Positions 1 to 9,173 of a stretch of 64,000 nt of DNA are shown piece after piece (the stretch's first letter is position 1; the number at the start of each line of letters is the position of its first letter). The position numbers were made by a program, and so were the translations under genes. Under the pieces are notes generated by a model that saw only the letters and a list, made by a program, of their open reading frames with translations, was not told where the DNA came from and searched no databases. The DNA comes from an uncultured Anaeroplasmataceae bacterium (GTDB lineage Bacteria; Bacillota_I; Bacilli_A; Acholeplasmatales; Anaeroplasmataceae): contig CAJTXR010000002.1 in NCBI GenBank assembly GCA_910584005.1, forward strand, positions 236,682-300,681, in the 5' to 3' direction.

Positions 1-95
1 AAACTGTAGCCAATCGAATTATTTCCTTTGAAAAAGATGGTACCATTATAGATAAAATGATTACTTACGAGGAGTTTTTGGATTCTAAGGAGTAA
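1..95 (+). CDS. ABC-F family ATPase, C-terminal fragment (YkpA/YbiT-like)
   Basis: Partial gene entering from the left; the reading frame starts at base 3 and stops with TAA at 93-95. The 30 visible residues read TVANRIISFEKDG... and end in EEFLDSKE. This matches the tail of YbiT/YkpA-type ABC-F proteins, where a VANRI[IL]E-like stretch follows the last H-loop and precedes a DGxIxDxxxxYxEFL end. ABC-F proteins are soluble tandem ATPases acting at the ribosome. Only the tail is present, so the subfamily is inference. No terminator separates it from pcrA 40 bases downstream, so the two may be cotranscribed. Confidence 0.65.
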   Translation, partial: TVANRIISFEKDGTIIDKMITYEEFLDSKE

Positions 96-135
96 AGGGA
101 TTTACATCAAAAATAGAAAGTAAGGAGGGATAAGC

Positions 136-2253
136 ATGTTAGAAGGATTAAATGATCAACAAAAGTTGGCTGTAACAACTACAGAAGGGCCTGTCATGGT
201 TATGGCGGGTGCTGGTTCTGGTAAGACAAGAGTTCTAACAGAACGGATTGCATATATTATCAGTCAGGGAATATCTTCTTATGGTATTTTAGCAGTGACA
301 TTTACCAATAAAGCTGCGAATGAAATGAAACAACGAATTGAAAAAATACTCCATATGGATACGAAATATATGTGGATATCTACCTTTCATAGTTTTTGTT
401 CTCGGCTACTACGTTTAGAAATTGATTATGCACTTCCTCCTTATAATCATAATTTTGTTATTATTGATGAAGAAGATTCATTGAAAATAGTTAAAGGAAT
501 AATGAAAGAAGAATTTTTTGATGAGATTAAGCCCAAGCGAATAAAAGATTTGATTTCAAAAACAAAAAATTTCCCAAATTATAAAATAGGAGATCCCTAT
601 TTGGCTGATATTTTTGCGAACATAAATCAAAAATATAATGCATACTTAAGTGAGAATAATTTACTTGATTTTGATGATTTGATTATTAAAACAATTGAAT
701 TGTTGAAAAAGAATCCTGACATTTTAAATAAATATCAAGAAAAATTCCAATATATACTTGTAGATGAATTTCAAGATACGAATGATTTACAATATCAATT
801 GATGTTTATGCTTGCAAGCAGGTATCATAATATATTTGTTGTTGGAGATGACTTTCAATCTATTTATTCTTTTCGTGGAGCTCAAATTGAAAATATAAGA
901 CGGTTTCAAAAGGATTTTAAGGAATTCCAATTGATTCTTTTAGAAGAAAACTATCGTTCTACAGAGCCAATCTTAAATCTAGCAAACGAAATTATTGATC
1001 ACAATCCAAATCAAATCAAAAAGGTCATGTTTTCTAAGCGGTTAGAAGGACAACTCCCTTTTTATTATCAGGCTTCTAGTGGAAAAGCAGAGGCTATGTT
1101 TGTAGTAGATAAAATTAAAGAATTTCATTTATCTGGAGATCCATATTCTGAATTTGCAGTGATTTATCGAACAAATTCTATCTCTCGTGTTTTTGAAGAT
1201 ATATTAGTAAAATATCAGATTCCATATAAAATATATGGTGGATTTTCTTTCTTTGCCAGGAAAGAAATTAAGGATATGATTGCTTATATGCGGATTATTC
1301 TTCATCCTGAAGATGATTTTTCTTTTAATCGTATTGTAAATGAACCAAAAAGAAAAATAGGCCCTGCACTACTAGAAAAATTAAACATGCTTGCAGTAGA
1401 AAAAAAATTATCTTTATTTGATACAATCCCTTATTTTAATGGAACGGGTATAGGTGGAAAAGCGTTAGCTGAATTCTATAAAATGATATGTACAATTCGT
1501 GAACAAATCAATAATATTCCGCTGAAGAATATAATAGATGTTATATTAGAAGAAACTGGCTATAAGGCAATGCTTACTATAGAGGATGAAGATCATGAAC
1601 GAATTGGCAACATTTTTGAATTAAAAAATGTATTAAGTGAATCAGCAAATGAAGACAAAGATAATATTCAAAATATTCAAAATTTTTTGAATGATGTAGC
1701 TTTAAGGACTAATGAAGAAGAACAAGAAGATAAAGATTGTGTAATTTTAACTACATATCATCAAGCAAAGGGCTTAGAGTTTAAAAATGTCTTTTTGGTT
1801 GCTATGGAGGAAGGAATATTCCCAAGCGAATTTCATTTTGAAGATTTAGATATAGAAGAAGAACGAAGAATATGCTATGTAGGAATTACTCGTGCAAAAG
1901 AACGATTATATATTACAAATGCTTTATCTCGAATGATGTATGGTAGAATAGAAGAAACGATGCCATCCCGATTTATTAAAGAAATGGGGAAAGATCATTT
2001 GAAGAATATATCTGCTGAACTATCCAAAAAGAGCGATTTTTATTATAAAGCACCAGTTAAAAGTAAATTTATACAATCAAAGAAAGAAAGTAAATCTGAA
2101 GATTTTAAAGTTGGAGATAAAGTAGAACATGCTGTTTTTGGCGTTGGAATTATTGTAGGGGTTGGAACAGATCAATCTATAAAAATTGCATTTCCTGCAC
2201 CTATTGGAGTTAAAACATTAATGAAAAATCATCCTTCATATCATAAAATATAA
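136..2253 (+). CDS. pcrA: ATP-dependent DNA helicase PcrA (UvrD/Rep family)
   Basis: Superfamily 1A 3'-5' DNA helicase used in repair, rolling-circle replication and clearing RNA polymerase. The 705-residue protein has a Q-motif (LNDQQKLAV, residues 5-13), Walker A AGAGSGKT (24-31), motif II VDEFQDTN near 210, and C-terminal helicase motifs including TYHQAKGLEF and YVGITRAKERL. The last ~50 residues (VGDKVEHAVFGVGIIVGVG...) form the Tudor-like RNA-polymerase-binding tail typical of PcrA, which favours PcrA over other UvrD-like enzymes. Length is close to Bacillus PcrA (about 740). An AAGGAGGGA ribosome site at 122-130 supports the ATG at 136. ligA, often adjacent, is not here. Confidence 0.95.
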   Translation: MLEGLNDQQKLAVTTTEGPVMVMAGAGSGKTRVLTERIAYIISQGISSYGILAVTFTNKAANEMKQRIEKILHMDTKYMWISTFHSFCSRLLRLEIDYALPPYNHNFVIIDEEDSLKIVKGIMKEEFFDEIKPKRIKDLISKTKNFPNYKIGDPYLADIFANINQKYNAYLSENNLLDFDDLIIKTIELLKKNPDILNKYQEKFQYILVDEFQDTNDLQYQLMFMLASRYHNIFVVGDDFQSIYSFRGAQIENIRRFQKDFKEFQLILLEENYRSTEPILNLANEIIDHNPNQIKKVMFSKRLEGQLPFYYQASSGKAEAMFVVDKIKEFHLSGDPYSEFAVIYRTNSISRVFEDILVKYQIPYKIYGGFSFFARKEIKDMIAYMRIILHPEDDFSFNRIVNEPKRKIGPALLEKLNMLAVEKKLSLFDTIPYFNGTGIGGKALAEFYKMICTIREQINNIPLKNIIDVILEETGYKAMLTIEDEDHERIGNIFELKNVLSESANEDKDNIQNIQNFLNDVALRTNEEEQEDKDCVILTTYHQAKGLEFKNVFLVAMEEGIFPSEFHFEDLDIEEERRICYVGITRAKERLYITNALSRMMYGRIEETMPSRFIKEMGKDHLKNISAELSKKSDFYYKAPVKSKFIQSKKESKSEDFKVGDKVEHAVFGVGIIVGVGTDQSIKIAFPAPIGVKTLMKNHPSYHKI

Positions 2254-2284
2254 AAAAATAGGCTGAAATCGCCTATTTTTTTAT
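2252..2284 (+). terminator. Intrinsic terminator after pcrA
   Basis: An 11-bp stem AAAAAATAGGC/GCCTATTTTTT with a 7-base loop begins at the pcrA stop codon and runs into a T tract. The A-rich upstream arm means it could also act on the minus strand. Confidence 0.85.
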
Positions 2285-2364
2285 TTGTTCAGGTATAAAA
2301 TTGATTAAATTAATACAAAAATTAATTAAGTTAAACATTTTATTAAAAAAATTAATATTTTATA

Positions 2365-2392
2365 TTGACAAAATTAATTTTTATATTAAAAT
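2365..2392 (+). promoter_or_regulatory. Promoter of the DUF2089 operon with palindromic overlap
   Basis: TTGACA (2365-2370), 16-base spacer, TAAAAT (2387-2392). The spacer holds a perfect 12-base palindrome AAAATTAATTTT (2370-2381), and related AATTAAT repeats lie upstream between 2300 and 2360. A self-encoded regulator binding here is plausible because the first gene of the operon carries a helix-turn-helix, but that is inference in very AT-rich DNA. Confidence 0.6.
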
Positions 2393-2412
2393 AATTGTAA
2401 GGAGTTGAAAAA

Positions 2413-2787
2413 ATGAAAAAGAGATTATTAGGGATATGTCCCATATGTGATGGAAGACTTTCTGTATCCGAATTATCCTGTAAAGAATGTGGAACGACAG
2501 TAAGAGGAGAATTTAAATTATCAAAATTTGATTATTTGTCCAGTGATCTTCAAGAATTTGCATATATCTTCATAAAAAATGCGGGAAATATTAAAGGTGT
2601 AGAAAAGGAACTTAATATCAGTTATCCTACTGTAAAAAAGAACTTAGATGAACTGATTCGTTCTTTAGGGTTTTCAACTATAAATATTCCAATTGAAGAA
2701 AAAATGACTAGAGAAGAAATTTTAACAGCTTTAAAACGAAAAGAAATTACTTTTGAAGTCGCAGAAAAAATGTTAAAGGAGTTATAA
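2413..2787 (+). CDS. DUF2089 family zinc-ribbon/helix-turn-helix protein
   Basis: 124 residues. The N-terminus carries two CxxC-type pairs (CPICDGRL near residue 9 and CKECG near 24), a probable zinc ribbon. The middle part resembles a helix-turn-helix (NIKGVEKELNISYPTVKKNLDEL), as in DUF2089 proteins, and the end is an acidic/basic helix. Members are predicted transcription regulators, often beside DUF1700/DUF4097 (YvlB-like) genes, as here. Start ATG 2413 follows a TAAGGAG site. It is the first gene of a tight four-gene operon (next gene starts at the base after its stop), so it may sense envelope stress and control the exporter genes downstream. Confidence 0.8.
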   Translation: MKKRLLGICPICDGRLSVSELSCKECGTTVRGEFKLSKFDYLSSDLQEFAYIFIKNAGNIKGVEKELNISYPTVKKNLDELIRSLGFSTINIPIEEKMTREEILTALKRKEITFEVAEKMLKEL

Positions 2788-3681
2788 ATGATGAAAGAAA
2801 AATATTTAAAAGAATTACAAGAAGCATTAGAAAATGAAAATATTCAAAATATAGATGGAATCTTGAAGCTATATCAATCTCGGTTTGAGTTAGGGTATGA
2901 AGCGGGAATGACCGATGAAGAAATTATTGCTCAATTTAAATCAATAGAAGAAATAATTGAAGAAAATATGGATGAGGATTTAAAAGAACCAGAACCTTCA
3001 TATGAAGGAGAATTAGATTTATCCATTTTCTCAGATTTCAAAATCATAAGAAAAGATGAAACAGGGATTCATTTTGAAATAGAGGAGCGGGCAAAAGAAT
3101 ATATAGAATTGTCTATTCGCGATAAAAAAGTTTGTCTTTCAACTAAGGATAAATCTATCTTTACAAAAAAGCATCGACCAAATTTTGATGGAAAAATGTT
3201 TATTGGATCTAATGTTAGTTTTAGTTCCTTGTTGATTAACAATATTAATTGTGATGTAGATATATGTTCGCTAAACTGTGAAAATTTAAAAATTTCAAAT
3301 GTCAATGGGGATTTAAATTTAGAAGGAGTAGAATGTGGGGAAGAGTTTACTCTTCATAATACGAATGGTGATATTAAAATTATGAATTTAGTTTCCCAAC
3401 AATTTAAAGTTGGTACGGTTAATGGCGATATTCAAATAAAAGAGCTATGCTGTGATGGTGTCAATATGTCAACTGTATCAGGAGATATTGTGATTGATAG
3501 AAGTAATGATTCTGTATATTCCTTAAAAAGCGTTAGTGGTGACATTTCTATTAAATCTGGATTATCTATGAATAATGTTTCAGCTATTTCAATTTCTGGC
3601 ACGGTAAAAGTAGGGGGGCAAACTGTAAAAGGAGATTTAAATTCTAAAATTAAAGAAGCAATGTCAAAAATTGTTTTCTAA
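2788..3681 (+). CDS. HAAS/DUF1700-like plus DUF4097 beta-repeat protein (YvlB-like)
   Basis: 297 residues without membrane segments. Residues 1-75 are helical and acidic (KEKYLKELQEAL..., GMTDEEIIAQF), resembling the DUF1700/HAAS N-terminal domain. From about residue 140 there are regular beta repeats with the pattern xNGDLxL, xNGDIxI, xSGDIxI, the hallmark of DUF4097 beta-helix adhesin-like domains found in Bacillus YvlB. The biochemical role of this family is not settled; many members are linked to envelope stress (for example YvlB and LiaG). It follows the DUF2089 gene with no gap and precedes two ABC exporter genes by 16 bases, so all four are probably one transcript. Confidence 0.75.
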   Translation: MMKEKYLKELQEALENENIQNIDGILKLYQSRFELGYEAGMTDEEIIAQFKSIEEIIEENMDEDLKEPEPSYEGELDLSIFSDFKIIRKDETGIHFEIEERAKEYIELSIRDKKVCLSTKDKSIFTKKHRPNFDGKMFIGSNVSFSSLLINNINCDVDICSLNCENLKISNVNGDLNLEGVECGEEFTLHNTNGDIKIMNLVSQQFKVGTVNGDIQIKELCCDGVNMSTVSGDIVIDRSNDSVYSLKSVSGDISIKSGLSMNNVSAISISGTVKVGGQTVKGDLNSKIKEAMSKIVF

Positions 3682-3697
3682 AAAATGAGGGTTGTTA

Positions 3698-5503
3698 ATG
3701 AAAAAGTTAACTTTATTTAAAAATTTAAGGAATCAAAGAAGGATAATTAAGTCTACAAAGTTATATTATATCTATTTTTTGTGGTTTATAAATGCTGTTT
3801 TTGGGGGAATAGTACCTGTGTTAGGGGTGTTTTTTACTAAATTTATGGTAGATGCCATTCTATCGAATTGGCAAGAGAAAAGATTTATTCTTTTAGTTAT
3901 CATTTTAACAGCTACAAGTATTGTTTCTTATGTTATACATTATCTTTTGAATGCTTTTTTAGAAGCGAAATATTTAAGCCTTAGAATAAATGAATTCAAT
4001 CGTTGTATTGATCTTTATGCAAAAGTGGATTATGAAAAAATTGAAGATTCCTCTTTTCAAGATGAAATTCATACTGCTTTTGAAGCTATACAAGGAGATG
4101 GTGAAGGATTACAGCCTATGTTTGATAATGCTTGCCAGTTATTCGTTTATTGTGTAAGTATAATCCTGTTCTTTATTATATTGAGTTTTTTTCAAGTGGG
4201 AATTGCGTTTTTATGTTTGGGAAGTACAATTTTAACTGCTTTAGCAAATGAAAGAATTGCAAAATATATAGATAAAAGAAAAAAAGATAGAGCCCATGCT
4301 TCTAGACATACTTATTATTATAATAATGTTTGTAGTGATTTTGCTTATGGAAAAGATACAAGAGTCTTTAACCTTAAGGATCAATTGATGAGTAATTACA
4401 AACAGAAATCATTAAATTATACGAATGTTTTAAAGGATATTGCCAATCGTCGTTTTGCTTATGGTTTCATTGGATTGTTCATGTTACTTCTACAGGATGG
4501 TGTTTCCTATTTTTTGATTATAAAAAGTGCATTGGATGGAAAAATATCATTAAGTGAAGTATCCTTATATGTTACAACTGTGGTTGCCTTTTCTACGGTT
4601 CTAAGAAGTTTTACTACTACATTTATAGAATATATGAGTAATGGCAAATTATCTGATGCTTATTTTAAAATTATGGATCAGCAATCCTACTATATTCGTT
4701 CAGGAAACGTAAAAGAAGTGGATTCGCTTTTAAGTCCGGCAATTGAATTTAAAAATGTTTGGTTTAAGTATCCAAATACAGATAAATGGATATTAAAAGA
4801 CTTTAGTTTCAAAATTAATCCAGGAGAACGAATTGCGATAGTCGGAGTAAATGGAGCAGGCAAATCAACAATTGTAAAATTAGTGTGTGGTTTATTTCAT
4901 GCAACAAAAGGGCAGATTCTAGTAAACAATATTCCTATTGAAGATTACGAGAAAGATACATATTATTCTATGTTTAGCACTGTATTTCAAGATTTTGATG
5001 TTTATGCTTGCACTATTTTGGAAAATGTGATTGGTTCTGATATTTCTGCAGAAGCCAAAGAAAGAGGAAAAGAATGTATTGCTTGTGTAGGCTTGAAAGA
5101 AAAAATTGAATCTTTACCCCTACAATATGATACGCCTTTATTGAAGGTAATTGATGAAAATGGAGTGGATTTAAGTGGTGGACAGAAGCAAAAATTAGCA
5201 ATTGCAAGAGCTTTATATAAAAATGGAAATGTAGTTATTTTAGATGAACCAACAAGTGCATTAGATGCTATGGCTGAGGCTGAAATTTATCAATCCTTTA
5301 ATGATTTGGTACAACATAAAACTGCAATTTATATTTCCCACCGATTATCCTCTACAAAATTTTGTGATCGCATTGCATACTTTGATGTGGATGGATTAAA
5401 AGAATGTGGTACCCATGAAGAATTAATGAAAAATAAAAAAGGGTATTATGAAATGTTTAAAACACAAGGAAAATATTATCAAAAGGAAGGTGCAAATCTA
5501 TGA
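3698..5503 (+). CDS. ABC transporter, fused permease and ATPase (exporter half 1)
   Basis: 601 residues with an N-terminal membrane domain of about six helices (to about 330) and a C-terminal nucleotide-binding domain: Walker A GVNGAGKST near 383, signature LSGGQKQ near 491, Walker B VVILDEPTSALD near 513, H-loop ISHRL. I prefer ATG 3698, preceded by GAGG at 3687-3690; the TTG at 3692 has no properly spaced ribosome site. It overlaps the next ABC gene by four bases, so the two probably form a heterodimeric type IV exporter. The substrate (peptide, lipid or drug) cannot be told from sequence. Confidence 0.88.
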   Translation: MKKLTLFKNLRNQRRIIKSTKLYYIYFLWFINAVFGGIVPVLGVFFTKFMVDAILSNWQEKRFILLVIILTATSIVSYVIHYLLNAFLEAKYLSLRINEFNRCIDLYAKVDYEKIEDSSFQDEIHTAFEAIQGDGEGLQPMFDNACQLFVYCVSIILFFIILSFFQVGIAFLCLGSTILTALANERIAKYIDKRKKDRAHASRHTYYYNNVCSDFAYGKDTRVFNLKDQLMSNYKQKSLNYTNVLKDIANRRFAYGFIGLFMLLLQDGVSYFLIIKSALDGKISLSEVSLYVTTVVAFSTVLRSFTTTFIEYMSNGKLSDAYFKIMDQQSYYIRSGNVKEVDSLLSPAIEFKNVWFKYPNTDKWILKDFSFKINPGERIAIVGVNGAGKSTIVKLVCGLFHATKGQILVNNIPIEDYEKDTYYSMFSTVFQDFDVYACTILENVIGSDISAEAKERGKECIACVGLKEKIESLPLQYDTPLLKVIDENGVDLSGGQKQKLAIARALYKNGNVVILDEPTSALDAMAEAEIYQSFNDLVQHKTAIYISHRLSSTKFCDRIAYFDVDGLKECGTHEELMKNKKGYYEMFKTQGKYYQKEGANL

Positions 5504-7260
5504 AAAAGCCAAAGCATATTTTCCTAAAATTTATTGGCTATGCATTTAAAGCATATAAAATATATTTCTTTGTCTTAATTTTTCATGCATTATGTACAGC
5601 TTTTACAACCATATTAGGTGCTTACACATTATCTTTAATTTTACAGGCTATAGAAACAAATAGTTTTTCTAAGGGCATGTATTATATTGGATTTTTAGTG
5701 GGGGCTGAGGTCATATTGGCTTTGTTAAATTTATTTAGTAAAAGGTTGATAGATATCCATCAACCTAAAATGACAGAAGCGATTGATCATATGATGGCAG
5801 AAAAAATACTCTCTTTGCCATTTTCCTGCTTAGAAGATTCTTATTATTTAGAATTAAAGAAAAATGTTCAAATGGGTATATCAAATATGGGAGCAATTCA
5901 CTCTCTATTAGTAAGTCTTACTACAATCGCCTCACGAGTTTTATCCTTGATAGGACTTGGAGTAATTATTGCTCGCTTTGATCCTGTTTTAATTGCGGTA
6001 TTATTTATAGGAATCATCCTCAATGTCATTTTTATATTAATTTCTATGAAGGTTCAAGTTAATATTTATAAATCTTTATTGCCGATTAATTTTAAATATG
6101 GCTATTATATGAGTGCCTTAATGAGTACTGAAAATTGTAAGGATTTAAGACTTTATTCAACTCATGCATTACTATATCAAAATTTTAAATGTTTCTCAAA
6201 ATTGGTAGAAAAAAATTTGACATCTGCTCAAATGAAAATGGGGGTGTTCCAGTCCATTATATCAAGCGTACGCTACATTCAAATGGCAGCAGTTTATATC
6301 TTATCGGGGGTAAGAACGATTCGTTTAAAATTGCCAATTTCTTCTTTCTCTTTAACAATTTCTTCTGCAATCAGCTTTTCAGATTGTATAACAGAAATTA
6401 TTTCGGCTGGATCTAATTACATTCAATCTATTGAATATATTACACCTTTAATAGAACTTATGGAAATTAAAGAAGAAACAAATACTGGAAAAAAAGAGAT
6501 TGATCAAATTCAATCCATTCGTTTTGATCATGTATATTTTAAATATCCTAAAGCGGATCATTATGTTTTAGAGGATGTAACTTTTGAAATTAAAGCGTTT
6601 GAAAAAATTTCTATTGTAGGTTTGAATGGGGCTGGGAAAACTACAATCATTAAACTATTGTGTCAGCTTTATCCTGTTTCTCAAGGGAAAATTTTAATTA
6701 ATAACACTTCTATTGAAGAGTTCGATAAAGACTCGTATTTATCCTTGTTAAGTGCAGTTTTTCAGGATTATAAGCTATTTGCATACTCTATCAAAGACAA
6801 TATTAGTAAAGACCTTTCTTTAACTGAAATTAAAACAATATGTCAAAAGGTCGGAATCGGAGAAAAAGTAGAAGAGTTGCCTAAACAATATGATTCTTGT
6901 TTGTCTAAATCATATGAGGATGATGCAGTAGAATTATCAGGCGGTCAAAGACAAAAAATTGCGATTGCAAGATCTCTTGCCAAGAATGCAAACCTATTAA
7001 TTTTAGATGAACCAACAAGTGCGTTAGATCCTCTAGCAGAAGCTGAAATATATGAGAACTTTAACTCTCTTACCTTAAATAAAACGGCAATCTACATTTC
7101 TCATAGAATGTCATCCTCTATATTTTGTGATCGAATATTAGTTTTAGATGGAGGTAAAGTGAGTGATTTTGACACCCATGAAAATTTGATGAAGAAAGAT
7201 TGCTTATATAAAAGATTATTTGACTTACAATCTCACAACTATGAAATTATAGAAAATTAA
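5500..7260 (+). CDS. ABC transporter, fused permease and ATPase (exporter half 2)
   Basis: 586 residues with the same architecture as its upstream partner: a six-helix membrane domain, Walker A GLNGAGKTT near 374, signature ELSGGQRQ near 479, Walker B LLILDEPTSALD near 501, H-loop ISHRM. ATG 5500 lies inside the previous stop (ATGA overlap), indicating translational coupling. Both halves keep the glutamate after Walker B, so both ATP sites look catalytically competent, unlike some heterodimers. Last gene of the operon; a new promoter follows at 7282. Confidence 0.88.
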   Translation: MKKPKHIFLKFIGYAFKAYKIYFFVLIFHALCTAFTTILGAYTLSLILQAIETNSFSKGMYYIGFLVGAEVILALLNLFSKRLIDIHQPKMTEAIDHMMAEKILSLPFSCLEDSYYLELKKNVQMGISNMGAIHSLLVSLTTIASRVLSLIGLGVIIARFDPVLIAVLFIGIILNVIFILISMKVQVNIYKSLLPINFKYGYYMSALMSTENCKDLRLYSTHALLYQNFKCFSKLVEKNLTSAQMKMGVFQSIISSVRYIQMAAVYILSGVRTIRLKLPISSFSLTISSAISFSDCITEIISAGSNYIQSIEYITPLIELMEIKEETNTGKKEIDQIQSIRFDHVYFKYPKADHYVLEDVTFEIKAFEKISIVGLNGAGKTTIIKLLCQLYPVSQGKILINNTSIEEFDKDSYLSLLSAVFQDYKLFAYSIKDNISKDLSLTEIKTICQKVGIGEKVEELPKQYDSCLSKSYEDDAVELSGGQRQKIAIARSLAKNANLLILDEPTSALDPLAEAEIYENFNSLTLNKTAIYISHRMSSSIFCDRILVLDGGKVSDFDTHENLMKKDCLYKRLFDLQSHNYEIIEN

Positions 7261-7281
7261 AAAAAATTTATTTCTCATTTC

Positions 7282-7310
7282 TTGACTTATTTTGATTATC
7301 TTTGTAAAAT
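7282..7310 (+). promoter_or_regulatory. Promoter of the 71-residue protein gene
   Basis: TTGACT (7282-7287), 17-base spacer, TAAAAT (7305-7310), about 24 bases before the start codon region. Confidence 0.65.
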
Positions 7311-7333
7311 TATAAAAAAAGGATGGTTAAAAA

Positions 7334-7549
7334 ATGGAAGAAACAAAAAGAGAAAAATTCACAAGATTAGCTGAAAGTCGTATGAACAATGCATTAAAGC
7401 AAATTTCCTTAATTGGAAACCTTTCTAATACAAGTGCTTATGAGTATACGACACAAGATGTAGACAAAATTTTAAGAACTTTAAGAGCGGCTGTCAATGA
7501 ATTAGAGGTTACTTTTAAAGGAGATAGCAAAAAGAAATTTAATCTATAA
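7334..7549 (+). CDS. Small conserved-looking protein of unknown function
   Basis: 71 residues, charged and predicted helical, no membrane segment. The pattern KFTRLAESRMNNAL...LIGNLSN...YEYTTQDVDKI is reminiscent of small hypothetical proteins of many Bacillota that I cannot assign a function. An AAAGGATGG site precedes ATG 7334, and it has its own promoter and terminator, so it is a real monocistronic gene. Confidence 0.7.
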   Translation: MEETKREKFTRLAESRMNNALKQISLIGNLSNTSAYEYTTQDVDKILRTLRAAVNELEVTFKGDSKKKFNL

Positions 7550-7578
7550 TAAAAGGGATGTTTCCATCCCTTTTATTA
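7547..7578 (+). terminator. Bidirectional terminator between convergent genes
   Basis: A 14-bp stem TAATAAAAGGGATG/CATCCCTTTTATTA with loop TTTC begins at the stop of the 71-residue gene. The opposite gene stops inside its other arm (7576-7578), so one hairpin can serve both strands. Confidence 0.85.
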
Positions 7579-8436
7579 TTTAATATTACTAATTTTAGTA
7601 ATTTGATTATTTTCATCTAAGATGATTTTTTTACGATTGTATTTTTGAAAATGTTGTACGGCCTCATCAAATTTAGAATCATAAAACCGATCTAATTTAA
7701 TCTTTTCATATAGTTCTTGATTTAAAGTTTCTAAATGAATTCCTTTTACAATATATCGTTCTGTTGGGGTAATGATTAAACCATATTCATCAATATAGAA
7801 TAATTCCTGTAAAGAAGCTAATACAGTATCTAATAAATTTTCTTTAGTTAAATTAGCATGGTAAAGTAGAATTTGATCAGGTAAAGTAACCACAAACAAC
7901 AAATTAGAAGCCTTTATTTTTTCATGTTGAGGGCGACCACTAATAAAGAAATATATAGCTAACGCTAAACTAATTCCTGCCCCAATAAAAACGCCAACAA
8001 TTGAAATAAGCAAAGAAGAATCATAATGAAGTAAGGATATTATTCCATAAATCATAAGGATAATAAAGATAGTGACACATACAATAGAAATAATATTTCT
8101 TGATAAAGATTTTTCGCCATTGTTTTTTAAATCTCTTTCAAATTTTTTTAATCTTCTAGATTTAAATATGAGTTTGTGGTCTAAGATGATCATTAATGTA
8201 GCGATATAGCCAATTCCAACACCAATTCCATTTCCTAGTACATATAATATATTAATTATACTCATTTCAAAGGAGAATAAACTGATAATATCAAAAATTA
8301 GTCCACCTAAATTATATATAGTTATAATAATTAATTGCCATAATTGATTTTTACGAATCGGTAGATGTCTTATAATTGTTATAATAATAAAATTAGATAT
8401 AAAGATAGAAATTGCAACCGAAATAAAATTAAACAT
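7576..8436 (-). CDS. Membrane protein of unknown function
   Basis: 286 residues. The first half has about four hydrophobic segments, then a basic loop (FKSRRLKKFERDLKNNGEK), two more membrane helices (to about residue 165), and a soluble C-terminal domain of about 115 residues including LPDQILLYHANLTKENLLDTV and ITPTERYIVKGIHL. I do not recognise the family. A likely minus-strand promoter lies at 8463-8492 (TTGCTA, 18-base spacer, TATAAT) with a GGAAGGAG ribosome site before the start. Convergent with the 71-residue gene. Confidence 0.7.
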   Translation of the reverse strand: MFNFISVAISIFISNFIIITIIRHLPIRKNQLWQLIIITIYNLGGLIFDIISLFSFEMSIINILYVLGNGIGVGIGYIATLMIILDHKLIFKSRRLKKFERDLKNNGEKSLSRNIISIVCVTIFIILMIYGIISLLHYDSSLLISIVGVFIGAGISLALAIYFFISGRPQHEKIKASNLLFVVTLPDQILLYHANLTKENLLDTVLASLQELFYIDEYGLIITPTERYIVKGIHLETLNQELYEKIKLDRFYDSKFDEAVQHFQKYNRKKIILDENNQITKISNIK

Positions 8437-8547
8437 TTTATATCAACTCCTTCCATTTTTTAATTATATCATAAAAGCGAAAACGATAGCAATGCTCTTT
8501 CATAAAATGTGCTTCTCTGTCTTTTGTAAAAACAAAATCTATCTTTG

Positions 8548-8577
8548 ACACTTTAATCGATTTTTTTTCATATAATA
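8548..8577 (+). promoter_or_regulatory. Sigma-K-like promoter of cotE
   Basis: AC (8550-8551), 17-base spacer, CATATAATA (8569-8577) fits the sigma-K consensus AC-N16/17-CATANNNTA. TTGACA (8545-8550) and TATAAT (8571-8576) overlap it but are 20 bases apart, poor for the housekeeping sigma factor. cotE of Bacillus is transcribed partly by sigma-K. The gerE promoter region in this window has the same ACAC-N17-CATA layout. Confidence 0.55.
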
Positions 8578-8597
8578 GGATTAGGGAGGTATGTATA

Positions 8598-9110
8598 ATG
8601 AATGAAGTCCGTGAAATTGTTACTAAGGCAGTAGTAGCTAAAGGTAAGAAGGCTATGCATATTACGCACAGTATTAATACAACAAAGCATCCCTATTCAG
8701 TATTGGGATGCTGGATAATCAATCATGAATTCGAGGCAGTTCGGAATAACGATTTGGTCGATATTAATGGTGAATTTGAAGTTAATATCTGGTATTCAAC
8801 TGAAGAAAACTCAAGAACAGATGTATTAAGAGAAAAAGTAGCCTATAAAAAGGATATAAAGGTTAAGAGGATCGTTAAAGAATACTTGAAAAATAGCGAT
8901 GATGTTTTAGCAAAAATATTAAAGCATCCAACTGTAACAAATGCTAAAATTATTGAAGATGAAATCAAATTAGATATTGATTTAGAAATTTTAGCTGAAG
9001 TTATTGGTGAAACAAAAATGCAAGTTACTGTCTTTACTCCGGTTGTTGAGGAAGAAGACATTGACGATTTAGATATTGAAGTAAATGAAGATTTTTTAAA
9101 TGACAAATAG
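8598..9110 (+). CDS. cotE: Outer spore coat morphogenetic protein CotE-like
   Basis: 170 residues starting NEVREIVTKAVVAKGKK, followed by THSINT and a SVLGCWIINHEFEA segment. This is the CotE family signature (in Bacillus: YREIITKAVVAKG ... SILGCWIINH). CotE directs outer coat assembly around the forespore. The C-terminus is strongly acidic (EEEDIDDLDIEVNEDF), also as in CotE. A GGGAGG site precedes ATG 8598. Length compares with about 180 for Bacillus CotE. It implies a sporulating lineage, supported by gerE and spoVD in the same window. Confidence 0.9.
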   Translation: MNEVREIVTKAVVAKGKKAMHITHSINTTKHPYSVLGCWIINHEFEAVRNNDLVDINGEFEVNIWYSTEENSRTDVLREKVAYKKDIKVKRIVKEYLKNSDDVLAKILKHPTVTNAKIIEDEIKLDIDLEILAEVIGETKMQVTVFTPVVEEEDIDDLDIEVNEDFLNDK

Positions 9111-9118
9111 AAATTTGT

Positions 9119-9143
9119 AAAGGGTTCTAAGAACTCTTTTTTT
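9119..9143 (+). terminator. Terminator of cotE
   Basis: Stem AAAGGGTTC/GAACTCTTT (one G-U pair), loop TAA, followed by seven T. Confidence 0.8.
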
Positions 9144-9173
9144 ATATAAAAAAACAAAACTTTTTCAGTTTTG
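9141..9173 (-). terminator. Terminator of the DUF3267 gene, overlapping its 3' end
   Basis: CAAAACT (9155-9161) pairs with AGTTTTG (9167-9173). On the minus strand the hairpin is followed by a T-rich run (complement of 9141-9154). The stop codon at 9165-9167 lies inside the hairpin. Confidence 0.7.
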
